Source: Microbacterium sp. SMR1 (GTDB lineage: Bacteria > Actinomycetota > Actinomycetes > Actinomycetales > Microbacteriaceae). Taken from it: DNA of 64,000 nt. The stretch lies in NCBI RefSeq assembly GCF_003289625.1, contig NZ_QMBN01000002.1, positions 456,610-520,609 on the forward strand. Reading direction: 5' to 3'. Of this stretch, positions 52,186 through 60,056 are shown piece by piece. The number at the start of each line of letters is the position of its first letter. Positions within the stretch are counted from its first letter, which is position 1. The position numbers and the translations under genes are program-made. The notes below the pieces were generated by a model. The model was not told the origin of the DNA and searched no databases. It saw only the letters and a program-made list of their open reading frames with translations.

Positions 52186-52253
52186 GGGTCCTCCTTGCGT
52201 CGAGGGTAGTTCGGGCGGGGCAGGGGCTGGGCCCGAGGCGGGGTCGGGTCTGG

Positions 52254-53975
52254 TCAGGTCAGCGGCGGGGTGCGCGGTGGTGCGACCCGGCGAGGGGCGA
52301 GTGCCTCGACGGCCGCGCCGAGGCGGAGCAGTGCACTGTCGTCGTACGCGCGTCCGGCGATCGTCAGGCCGACCGGCATCCCGATGTCGGGCAGGAGTCC
52401 CATCGGAACCGTCACGGTCGGGATGCCGAGGTGGCGGATGGCGAGGTTACCGTTGGCGATCCAGGTGCCGTTGCGCCACCCGATGTCGGCCGAAGCGGGG
52501 TTCACGTCCATGTCTGCGGGAGCGACATCGGCGACGGCGCTGAAGACGACGGCGTCGAGGCCCGCGGCATCCATCCACTCCTCGAGGTCGACGCGCCGGG
52601 TCTCCTCGAGACCGCGGAGCCCGGCCTCGAGATGCGGGATGTCGGTGAGCGCGATGCCCGGGTGTGCGCGGACCCAGGCGGGGTACTCGGCGATGTCGTC
52701 GTCGAACCCGTCGTAGCGGTCGGGCAGGGCTCCGTCGGGCTGCGGGAAGATCCGCGCTCCGTCGACGCCTGCGAGACCGGGGAAGGCGGGGTCGCCGTTG
52801 GCCCGGAGGAAGTCGTCCCAGGCCCACGCCGACAGGTCGACGATCTCGCGGCGCAGGTACTCGGGGCTCACGCGGCCGTTCGTCGCGATGGACCCCGCGC
52901 CGGGCCGGTCGTTCTCGTAGCGCGACACGACGGGGAAGTCGGTCTCGACGACGTCGGCTCCGGCGAACTCGAGCTCGGCGCGGAGCGACCGCCAGAGCGC
53001 GATCACGCCCAGCCGCGTCTCGATGCGCTGCCCGGTCGGCCCGCCGATGCCGGGGGAGTCGGCGGTGCCGGCATCCGGGTCGGCGCCGATGTACATGCGC
53101 GGGATGCCGATGCGTCGGCCGGCCAGCACGGCGCGGGCGTCGGCGGGGCCCGTGACCCCGAGGTCGCGGTAGCTCGGCGGGCGGGCGGCCGAGGCGGCCG
53201 GGATCTCGATCCAGGGCTGCATCCGCCAGAAGTCGCCGCGGGTGTCGGGATCGTCGGCGACGACGACATCGAGCACGGCGAGCAGATCGGCCATCGTCCG
53301 GGTGTGGGGGACGACGACATCCATCGTAGGGACGAGCGGCCAGTTGCCGCGCACCGAGATCACGCCGCGCGACGGGGTGTAGGCGCAGAGGGCGTTGTGC
53401 GAGGCCGGGCCGCGCCCGCTCGACCACGTCTCCTCGCCGAGCCCGAAGGCGGCGAAGCTCGCTGCGGTGGCCGTCCCCGAGCCGTTCGACGATCCCGATG
53501 CGAACGGGGCGGTCAGATAGTCGGCGTTGTACGGGCTCTCGGCCCGCCCGTAGAGACCGCGCTGCATGCCGCCGTTGGCCATCGGCGGCATGTTGGTCAG
53601 CCCGAGGCAGATGGCGCCGGCATCCCGCAGTCGCTCGATCGTGAAGGCGTCGCGTCGCGCGACGAGGTCCGCGAACGCGGGGCTTCCGGCAGCGGCGGTC
53701 AGGCCGCGCACGAGGTAGCTGTTCTTCGCGGTGTAGGGGATGCCGTCGAGTGGCCCCCGGCTCTCACCGCGCGCGCGACGCTCATCCGACGCGCGGGCTT
53801 CGGCGAGGGCAGCGGGGTTTCGGACCACGATCGCGTTCAGTGCGGTGGCGGTATCGGGGCCGTCGTAGGCGTCGATGCGGGCGAGGTAGGCCTCGACGAG
53901 CTCGACCGCAGTGGCCTCGCCGCTCGCGAGCGCCGCCCCCAGCTCGCCGATGGAGGCCTCGTAGACCTCGATCAC
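52254..53975 (-). CDS. Amidase (amidase signature family)
   Basis: 573 aa from the GTG at 53975, overlapping the agmatine deiminase stop. The Ser-cisSer-Lys triad is readable: Lys in GIPYTAKNSYL, and the Ser residues in ASGSSNGSGTATAAS. The Gly-rich GSSNGSG differs slightly from the usual GGSSGGS. Its pairing with agmatine deiminase suggests hydrolysis of an amide or carbamoyl compound, for example N-carbamoylputrescine, but that is inference: known carbamoylputrescine amidases are nitrilase-family. Confidence 0.82.
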   Translation of the reverse strand: MIEVYEASIGELGAALASGEATAVELVEAYLARIDAYDGPDTATALNAIVVRNPAALAEARASDERRARGESRGPLDGIPYTAKNSYLVRGLTAAAGSPAFADLVARRDAFTIERLRDAGAICLGLTNMPPMANGGMQRGLYGRAESPYNADYLTAPFASGSSNGSGTATAASFAAFGLGEETWSSGRGPASHNALCAYTPSRGVISVRGNWPLVPTMDVVVPHTRTMADLLAVLDVVVADDPDTRGDFWRMQPWIEIPAASAARPPSYRDLGVTGPADARAVLAGRRIGIPRMYIGADPDAGTADSPGIGGPTGQRIETRLGVIALWRSLRAELEFAGADVVETDFPVVSRYENDRPGAGSIATNGRVSPEYLRREIVDLSAWAWDDFLRANGDPAFPGLAGVDGARIFPQPDGALPDRYDGFDDDIAEYPAWVRAHPGIALTDIPHLEAGLRGLEETRRVDLEEWMDAAGLDAVVFSAVADVAPADMDVNPASADIGWRNGTWIANGNLAIRHLGIPTVTVPMGLLPDIGMPVGLTIAGRAYDDSALLRLGAAVEALAPRRVAPPRTPPLT

Positions 53976-55102
53976 CGTTCTGTCCCCATCGCTCCTACCG
54001 TCGAGTCGCCAAGGAGTGCGGATCCGGCGGGGGCGGCATCCGCAGAGTTCGGCGAGTCGACGGGGGAAGGAGAGGGCAGGGCGGGCTGCTGCTGCGTGAT
54101 GCAGTGGATGCCGCCGCCGCGGGCGAAGAGCGGCCGGGCGTCGACGGTCACGACGCGGCGGCCGGGGTAGGCGTCGGCGAGGATGCCGCGGGCGCGGTCG
54201 TCGGCCACGGGGTCGCCGAAGCCGCACGCGATGACCCCGCCGTTGACGACGAGGTGGTTGACGTAGCTGAAGTCGACGAAGCCCTCGGCGTCGCGCAGCT
54301 GCGCGGGGCCGGGCAGGTCGATGATCTCGAGGCTCCGGCCCGCAGCATCCGTCGCGGCCCCGAGGGCGGCGCGGATCTCGGGCATCACGGCGTGGTCGGG
54401 GTGCGCGGGGTCGGGCTGCGCGTGCAGGAGCACCCGTCCGGGCGCGGCGAAGGTCGCGACGATGTCGACGTGGCCGTTCGTGCCGAACTCGTCGTAGTCG
54501 CGCGTGAGCCCGCGCGGCAGCCAGATGGCCGTGTCGGCGCCGATCGTGCGCAGCATCTCGGCCTCGATGCGCGCCCGATCGGCGAAGGGATTGCGTCGCG
54601 GATCGAGCTGGACGGTCTCGGTCAGCAGCACCGTGCCCTCGCCGTCGACGTGGATGCCGCCGCCCTCGTTGACGAGCATCGAGCTGACCAGCTCTGCTCC
54701 GACGTGGGCCGCGACGATGCGGGCGTGTTTCGCCGAGAGATGCCAGTCAGCCCAGTCGGGAGCGCCCCACCCGTTGAAGATCCAGTCGACCGCACCGAGC
54801 ATGCCCGGCCGCTCGTCGTCGACGACGAAGGTGGGCCCGTGATCGCGCATCCAGAACTCGTCGACCGGCGTCTCGTGCTGCTCGATCCCGCTGCCCAGCA
54901 GGTCGCGCGCCCGCGCGGTCTCGGTCGGATCGACGAGCATCGAGACGGGCTCGAACTCGGCGACGGCTCGGGCGACCGCGGTCCAGGCGGCGTATCCGTC
55001 GGCCCGGTCGGCGTCGGTGTCTCCGAGCGTGAACCCGACGCGCGGGAACGCCATCCACGTGCGATCGTGCGGCGCGGTCTCAGCCGGCATCCTCCAGGCC
55101 AT
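53972..55102 (-). CDS. aguA: Agmatine deiminase (peptidyl-arginine-deiminase family)
   Basis: 376 aa. The catalytic Cys is in GGGIHCITQQ; the substrate-binding segments are 'DEFWMRDHGPTFV' and 'NEGGGIHVDGEGTVLLTE', and catalytic His in 'GTNGHVDIV'. It converts agmatine to N-carbamoylputrescine and ammonia. The C-terminal ~25 residues are a low-complexity extension. An AAGGA site precedes the ATG. It is divergent from a TetR gene. Confidence 0.88.
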   Translation of the reverse strand: MAWRMPAETAPHDRTWMAFPRVGFTLGDTDADRADGYAAWTAVARAVAEFEPVSMLVDPTETARARDLLGSGIEQHETPVDEFWMRDHGPTFVVDDERPGMLGAVDWIFNGWGAPDWADWHLSAKHARIVAAHVGAELVSSMLVNEGGGIHVDGEGTVLLTETVQLDPRRNPFADRARIEAEMLRTIGADTAIWLPRGLTRDYDEFGTNGHVDIVATFAAPGRVLLHAQPDPAHPDHAVMPEIRAALGAATDAAGRSLEIIDLPGPAQLRDAEGFVDFSYVNHLVVNGGVIACGFGDPVADDRARGILADAYPGRRVVTVDARPLFARGGGIHCITQQQPALPSPSPVDSPNSADAAPAGSALLGDSTVGAMGTER

Positions 55103-55121
55103 CGCGGTCCTTCCGGATTAG

Positions 55122-55137
55122 TTGATCAGTTGATCAA
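55122..55137. promoter_or_regulatory. Putative TetR operator TTGATCA repeats
   Basis: TTGATCAGTTGATCAA: two TGATCA hexamers in a near-palindrome between the agmatine deiminase and TetR starts, in an AT-rich 63-nt gap. Typical location for an autoregulated TetR site controlling both genes. Confidence 0.65.
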
Positions 55138-55165
55138 TTTCTCGGAAGCGTACAGACTGGCGGGC

Positions 55166-55792
55166 ATGGCGTCAAAGGATTCCGCGGGGCGAGCGAGACT
55201 GAGCGGAGAGCAGCGCCGCGCGCAGATCGCCGCCGCCGCCGAACGGATCGCCCGCGAGCACGGTCTGAGCGCGGTGACTCTGCGCGCCGTCGCGACGGCC
55301 GTCGGCGTCGGGCCAGCGCTCGTCGCGCACCACGCCCCGAGCATGGACGACGTCGTCGCCGCCGCCTTCGAGACGATCGTCGCGGCGGAGCTGAGCGATC
55401 TCGAGCACCTGCGAGCGGACAGTCCCGATGCCGTCGCCCTCGTGCGCGAGCTGCTGCGCACGCTCCTCGACGGCACCCGTTCCGACGTCACCCTCGTGTG
55501 GGTGCAGTCGTGGGCGCTCGGTCGCCGCAACGAAGCGCTCGCCGAGCGCGTGCGCGCGCAGATGGATGCCTGGACGGCCTTCCTCGAAGGCATCATCCGC
55601 GACGGCGTTCGCACGGGGTCGTTCCGGGTCGACGACCCCGCTGCGGTCGCGGCTCAGGTGCTCGGGATGATCGACGGGCTCAACGCCCACGCTCTCGTCT
55701 CGTGGCGCGACGCCGATGCGCGCATCCGCCTCATGTCGACCGCCGTCGAGGCGATGCTCGGACTCCGGCCCGGGGAGCTCACCGCCGCGTGA
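55166..55792 (+). CDS. TetR-family transcriptional regulator
   Basis: 208 aa. The N-terminal HTH (RRAQIAAAAERIAREHGLSAVTLRAVATAVGVGPALVAHH) is followed by a helical ligand-binding domain. Divergent from the agmatine deiminase-amidase pair, so it probably represses that operon in response to agmatine, putrescine or a related amine; the ligand is inferred. ATG start, little upstream ribosome binding site. Confidence 0.88.
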   Translation: MASKDSAGRARLSGEQRRAQIAAAAERIAREHGLSAVTLRAVATAVGVGPALVAHHAPSMDDVVAAAFETIVAAELSDLEHLRADSPDAVALVRELLRTLLDGTRSDVTLVWVQSWALGRRNEALAERVRAQMDAWTAFLEGIIRDGVRTGSFRVDDPAAVAAQVLGMIDGLNAHALVSWRDADARIRLMSTAVEAMLGLRPGELTAA

Positions 55793-55890
55793 CCACGTCG
55801 CTGTCACAGGCGGCGTCCAATCTCAACCCGTCTGCGACGTCTCCGGTGGTCGCCCTACGGTGGGGAGCACACACGCGAGGGGACACCGCC

Positions 55891-56559
55891 ATGGCACATC
55901 GAGCACTCGTCCTGACCGGATCGGGTCGGTACGCCGATCCGTGGCACCCCTTCGCTGAGGTCGGGGCGCAGGTCGCCGACATCCTTCGCCACCGCGACTG
56001 GGATGTCGCCGTCTCGGACGACGTCGACCAGGGCATGGCGAACCTCGACGGATACGACCTCGTCGCGGTCTGCGCGGGCGACCCGTGGCGCAGCGGCACC
56101 AGCCTGACGCGGGGTGCTCCGCCGTCGTCCGTGGCCGGATTCGCTGCGGCGCTCGAACGCGGCATCGGCGTCCTGGCCGTGCACTCGGCGGTCTCATCGC
56201 TGCGTGACTACCCGGAGTGGGCGCCGGCGCTCGGCGCGATCTGGCTGCCCGAGCTGTCGTTCCACCCGGAGGCGGGCGAGATGACGGTCCAGGTCGAGCC
56301 GGATGCCGTGCCCGCCGAGGTGCCGACCACCTTCCACACCCACGACGAGCGCTACTGCGCGCTGCAGCGGCTCGGGCAGCGCACCGTCGTGGCGTGGCAC
56401 GAGGGCGACGGCGCGAAGGAGGCCGCGGCGTGGGTGCGGGAGTACGGCGGCGGGCGCATCGCGGTCGACGTGCTCGGCCACGACGCGCAAGCCTTCGAGG
56501 CCTCGGGCCATCGCACGCTGGTCGCCGCCCTCGCGGCCTGGGCGGTCGCCGGCAGCTGA
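55891..56559 (+). CDS. ThuA-like domain protein
   Basis: 222 aa ThuA/glutamine-amidotransferase-like fold: 'RALVLTGSGRYADPWHPFAEVGAQVADILRHR', 'GYDLVAVCAGDPW', 'GIGVLAVHSAVSSLRDYPEW' and 'VVAWHEGDGAKEA'. These proteins are linked to sugar (trehalose) metabolism but the activity is unknown. ATG start with GAGG upstream. It is convergent with the CbiX-like gene; CGCGTG/CACGCG arms (56562-56585) lie between them. Confidence 0.85.
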   Translation: MAHRALVLTGSGRYADPWHPFAEVGAQVADILRHRDWDVAVSDDVDQGMANLDGYDLVAVCAGDPWRSGTSLTRGAPPSSVAGFAAALERGIGVLAVHSAVSSLRDYPEWAPALGAIWLPELSFHPEAGEMTVQVEPDAVPAEVPTTFHTHDERYCALQRLGQRTVVAWHEGDGAKEAAAWVREYGGGRIAVDVLGHDAQAFEASGHRTLVAALAAWAVAGS

Positions 56560-56585
56560 ATCGCGTGCCAGCGGTACCCCACGCG

Positions 56586-57284
56586 TCAGCGAAGCGAGGC
56601 GCGGTACCTCTCGACGACGACGGCTGCCACCGCCTCGTCGGGCGCGAGGGGGTCGGTCACGACGTCGGCGCCGGCGCCCGCGATCACGCCCGCGAAGTGC
56701 CCGGGCGCGAGGACATAGCTCGCGGCGAAGACGCGTGTCGCTCCGGCGGAGCGCGCGGCCGCGACCGCCGCGTCGATGCGGATGCCGGCGCCCGCGGCGA
56801 AACCCACCGACACCGGCATCCCCAGGCGGGCGGCCAGCAGGTCGGCCATCGCCGCGACGTCGACCTCGGCCGCCGGATCGGACGATCCCGCCGCCGCGAG
56901 CACGACGGCCTCGGCGCCGGGCGGCGCGTCGGCTGCGCCCAGGCCGGCGGCGCGCAGCCGCTCGGCGAGCAGACCGGCCAGCAGGTCGTGCGGGCCGAGC
57001 GCGGGAGTCGCGACGCACGGGCCGGGAGCCGCTGCGACCGCACGTGCGATGTCGACCCGCGTGTGGAAGCCGGTGGAGAGCAGGAGAGGCACCACGACGG
57101 ATGCCGCCCCCGCGGGCACGCCCGCCACGACGGCGTCGATCTCGGGTTCCTGCACGTCGACGAACGCCTCTTCGACCTGCACTCCGGGAAGCATCTGTCG
57201 GACTCGCGTCACGACACCGGCGATCGCGGCGCGCCCCTCGAGGGAGCTCGTGCCGTGGGAGCAGGCGATGAGGACCGGCGTCAT
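56586..57284 (-). CDS. CbiX/SirB-like sirohydrochlorin chelatase
   Basis: 232 aa. The chelatase N-terminus ACSHGTSSLEGR has the metal-binding His, and a second His lies in STGFHTRVDI. The C-terminal half repeats the fold (AAAGSSDPAAEVDV, 'YVLAPGHFAGV'). Sits at the end of the siroheme operon, so it probably inserts Fe2+ into sirohydrochlorin. The start overlaps the HemD-HTH stop (ATGA). Confidence 0.87.
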   Translation of the reverse strand: MTPVLIACSHGTSSLEGRAAIAGVVTRVRQMLPGVQVEEAFVDVQEPEIDAVVAGVPAGAASVVVPLLLSTGFHTRVDIARAVAAAPGPCVATPALGPHDLLAGLLAERLRAAGLGAADAPPGAEAVVLAAAGSSDPAAEVDVAAMADLLAARLGMPVSVGFAAGAGIRIDAAVAAARSAGATRVFAASYVLAPGHFAGVIAGAGADVVTDPLAPDEAVAAVVVERYRASLR

Positions 57285-58426
57285 GGTGTCGCTCCCGTCG
57301 TCGTGAGGTCGAGGCGGTAGCCGCGCTTGACGACCGTCCGGATGAGGCCGGAGCACCCGAGCGCTTCGCGCGTGCGGGCGATCGCGACGTCGAGGGCGTG
57401 GTCGCCGGCGTTCGAACGCGGAAGCGACCGCTGCAGATCGGCGCGACTCACGACGCCACCCGCCGCGGTGAACAGCGCTTCGAGGATGAGGGCCGAGGTC
57501 GGCGAGAGCGGGATGACGCGGCCATCGAGAACGGCGGCCGAGCTGCGCAGCTCCAGCAGCCCCGCCGGCGTCGGAAGCGAGGGTGCGTGCCCGCCGCCGA
57601 AGTGGGTGACCACGGCACGGACGAGCGAGCCCAACCGCCCGCGCTCGGCGATGAGAGGTTCCGCTCCGGCGCCGCGGAGGGGAGCCGCCGTGATCGGCCC
57701 GACGGCCGCGAGAAGCAGCCGCCGGCCCCGCGCCCGCCGGACGATCTCGTCGATGACACCCTCGCGCCGGGCCGTCGCGATCCATTCCGCTGCGCCCGGA
57801 GCGGACGTGAACAGCACCGCGTCGACCTCACCCTGCGCGGTCGCGACGACCGAGCGCGCGACGGCGGCCGGATCCGGCGGCGGCCCCCACCGGTACACGG
57901 TGAGGCTGACGACCTCCGCGCCCGCCCCCGTGAACAGTTCGTCGAGGCCATCGGCTCCCGAACCGTGATGCTGCACCGCGACGCGGCGACCGCGCACGCC
58001 TTCGGCGAGCAGGAACTCGCCGAGCTCACCCGAGGTCTCCGACTCGGCGACCCAGTCCGCCAGCAGACCCGCTTGCTGGATCGCGCCGCGCGCCTTGGGC
58101 CCGCGGGCGACGATCTGGGCACCCGCGAAGGCGTCGTGCAGATCGTCGAGGAGTCCCGCTTCGTCGGCAGCCTCCATCCACCCCCGGAATCCCACGCCCG
58201 TCGTCACGACGACGACATCCGGCGGATCGGCGATGAGCGAGCGCGTCGCCGAGATGAGTGCCTCGTCGTCGATGTGGGGCACGATGCTCAGCGCCGGGGC
58301 ATGGCGCACGGTCGCTCCGTGTCTCTCGAGCGCCGTCGCGAGCTCGTTCGATCGCCGATCGACGGCGATGACGATCGTGCAGCCGCCGAGGGCGGCCGAG
58401 AGCGCGGGACGGACGGACTGGTTCAC
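57281..58426 (-). CDS. hemD: Uroporphyrinogen-III synthase fused to a winged-helix DNA-binding domain
   Basis: 381 aa. Residues ~15-275 are HemD-like (VVVVTTGVGFRGWMEAADEAG, 'VLFTSAPGAAEWI'), cyclising hydroxymethylbilane to uroporphyrinogen III. Residues ~285-378 are an OmpR-type winged helix: 'VIPLSPTSALILEALFTAAGGVVSRADL' and 'DHALDVAIARTREALG...IRTVVKRGYRLDL'. Actinobacterial fusions of this kind occur near nitrite reductase; the domain may couple tetrapyrrole supply to transcription. Overlaps both neighbours by 4 nt. Confidence 0.88.
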   Translation of the reverse strand: MNQSVRPALSAALGGCTIVIAVDRRSNELATALERHGATVRHAPALSIVPHIDDEALISATRSLIADPPDVVVVTTGVGFRGWMEAADEAGLLDDLHDAFAGAQIVARGPKARGAIQQAGLLADWVAESETSGELGEFLLAEGVRGRRVAVQHHGSGADGLDELFTGAGAEVVSLTVYRWGPPPDPAAVARSVVATAQGEVDAVLFTSAPGAAEWIATARREGVIDEIVRRARGRRLLLAAVGPITAAPLRGAGAEPLIAERGRLGSLVRAVVTHFGGGHAPSLPTPAGLLELRSSAAVLDGRVIPLSPTSALILEALFTAAGGVVSRADLQRSLPRSNAGDHALDVAIARTREALGCSGLIRTVVKRGYRLDLTTTGATP

Positions 58427-59652
58427 CGGATGACGCGCTCCCGCTCCTCAGCCGGCGCGAGCAGCAGGCCCGCTCGGGCGACCTCGCCGATCACGATGAC
58501 GGCGGGATTCGTGACACCGGCGGCTGCGGCATCCGCGAGCACCGTCGCGAGCGTCGATCGGGTCGTGCGCTGCTGCGGCGTGTGCCCCCGCTCGACGATG
58601 GCGACCGGACGCTCGAGAGGAGCGCCCGCGGCCCGCGCGGCCTCGACGATGCGCGGCAGCGCGGCGACGCCCATCAGGAAGACGGTCGTGATCGCGTCGT
58701 CGCCGAGCGCCGCCCGTGTCGACGGCGTGATCGGCCCCTGGCCGTTGGCGACGTGGAGCCCGCCCGAGACGCCGCGGTGGGTGACCGGGATGCCGGCGGC
58801 TTGCGGCACCGAGACGATGCTCGTGAGGCCGGGGACGACCTCGACCGGGATGCCGGCCGCGTGGCAGGCCGCGACCTCCTCGCCACCGCGGCCGAAGACG
58901 AACGGGTCGCCGCCTTTCAGGCGCACGACGCGTTTGCCGGCGCGGGCATGAGCGACCAGCAGGGCGTTGATCTCGTCCTGCGTCACCGGGTGGTGGCCGG
59001 GCTGCTTGCCGACGTCGATGACCTCGACACCGGGCTCGAGCTCGTGAAGCACCTCGACGGGGCCGAGCCGGTCGGCCACGACGACATCCGCTTCGGCGAG
59101 GAGGCGCCGGCCCCGCACGGTCATGAGGTCGGCCGGACCCGGGCCGCCGCCGACGAGGTCGACGCGACCGCCGCCGCGGCGGCGTCGGCGCAGCGGCAGC
59201 ATCCCGGCACGCAGCGCGGCGGCGATCGCGTCGCGCAGGCGCACCGCGCGTCGCGGGTCGACGCCCGCGTCCGAGGCGACCCCCACGATGACGTCGCCAC
59301 TGCGGGTCTCAGCCGCCAGCCGCGCCGAGCCGTGCGCCCCGTCGGAGGTGTTCACGCAGAAGACGCGGTCCGATTCGCACCACGCCGCGACCGCGGCATC
59401 CACCCGGGGGATGCCGGTAGCGGTGTGCACGAGCCAGGCGTCGGCGATGTCGTCCCGCCGCACGTCGCGCGGCAGCCAGGTGAGGCCGTGCGCGGTCACG
59501 ACATCCCGCATGGCGTCGCCGAGGGCGGGGGACACGACCCGGACGTCCGCTCCTTCGTCGAGGAAACGGCCGATCCGCCGCGCGGCGACGGCGCCGCCGC
59601 CGACGAAGACGACGCGGCGGCCGGTGAGCGAGAGCCCGAGCATCGTCGTCAT
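58423..59652 (-). CDS. cysG: Siroheme synthase: precorrin-2 dehydrogenase-SUMT fusion
   Basis: 409 aa. Residues 1-150 are an NAD-binding precorrin-2 dehydrogenase (GRRVVFVGGGAVAARRIGRFL). Residues ~165-400 are uroporphyrinogen-III C-methyltransferase (VDLVGGGPGPADLMTVRG, 'VVRLKGGDPFVFGRGGEE', 'VPGLTSIVSVPQAAGIPVTHRG'). The ferrochelatase part of CysG appears weak, which fits the separate CbiX-like gene. 4-nt overlaps on both sides. Confidence 0.92.
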   Translation of the reverse strand: MTTMLGLSLTGRRVVFVGGGAVAARRIGRFLDEGADVRVVSPALGDAMRDVVTAHGLTWLPRDVRRDDIADAWLVHTATGIPRVDAAVAAWCESDRVFCVNTSDGAHGSARLAAETRSGDVIVGVASDAGVDPRRAVRLRDAIAAALRAGMLPLRRRRRGGGRVDLVGGGPGPADLMTVRGRRLLAEADVVVADRLGPVEVLHELEPGVEVIDVGKQPGHHPVTQDEINALLVAHARAGKRVVRLKGGDPFVFGRGGEEVAACHAAGIPVEVVPGLTSIVSVPQAAGIPVTHRGVSGGLHVANGQGPITPSTRAALGDDAITTVFLMGVAALPRIVEAARAAGAPLERPVAIVERGHTPQQRTTRSTLATVLADAAAAGVTNPAVIVIGEVARAGLLLAPAEERERVIR

Positions 59653-60056
59653 ACCGCACCTCCGTCTCGGATGAAGACGGTGCCTTCGCCGTTCACGGCC
59701 ACCGGCCAGACCGGCAGCATCCGCTGCTCCTTGCCCTGGGTGTCGAGACACACGCCCGTCCGCAGGTCGAAGACCTGCTTGTACATCGGCGACGCGACCG
59801 TGGGGGCGTCGCCGCGGGTGCCGACGATCCCGCGCGACATGACGTTCGCGCCGCTGTACGGGTCGAGGTTGGCCGTCGCGTGAACACGACCGTCGTGCAG
59901 GAGGAACAGGGCGATCTGCCGGTCTCCGAGCAGCGCCGCACGGCCACGCTCGACCTCGAGGTCGTCGAGCCGGCACACCGCCGTCCACGCCGAGCTGCGG
60001 CTCCGCGCGCGGGGTGCGCTGCCGGTCTCGCTCATCGTGTCGTCCACCAGGGTCAT
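59649..60056 (-). CDS. nirD: Nitrite reductase (NADH) small subunit
   Basis: 135 aa Rieske-fold protein, 'DGRVHATANLDPYSGANVMSRGIVGTRGDAPTVASPMYKQVFDL'. The Rieske cysteine/histidine ligands are absent, as in other assimilatory NirD subunits. The first ~20 residues are variable. It overlaps nirB and cysG by 4 nt. It forms the NADH-nitrite reductase with NirB. Confidence 0.92.
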   Translation of the reverse strand: MTLVDDTMSETGSAPRARSRSSAWTAVCRLDDLEVERGRAALLGDRQIALFLLHDGRVHATANLDPYSGANVMSRGIVGTRGDAPTVASPMYKQVFDLRTGVCLDTQGKEQRMLPVWPVAVNGEGTVFIRDGGAV

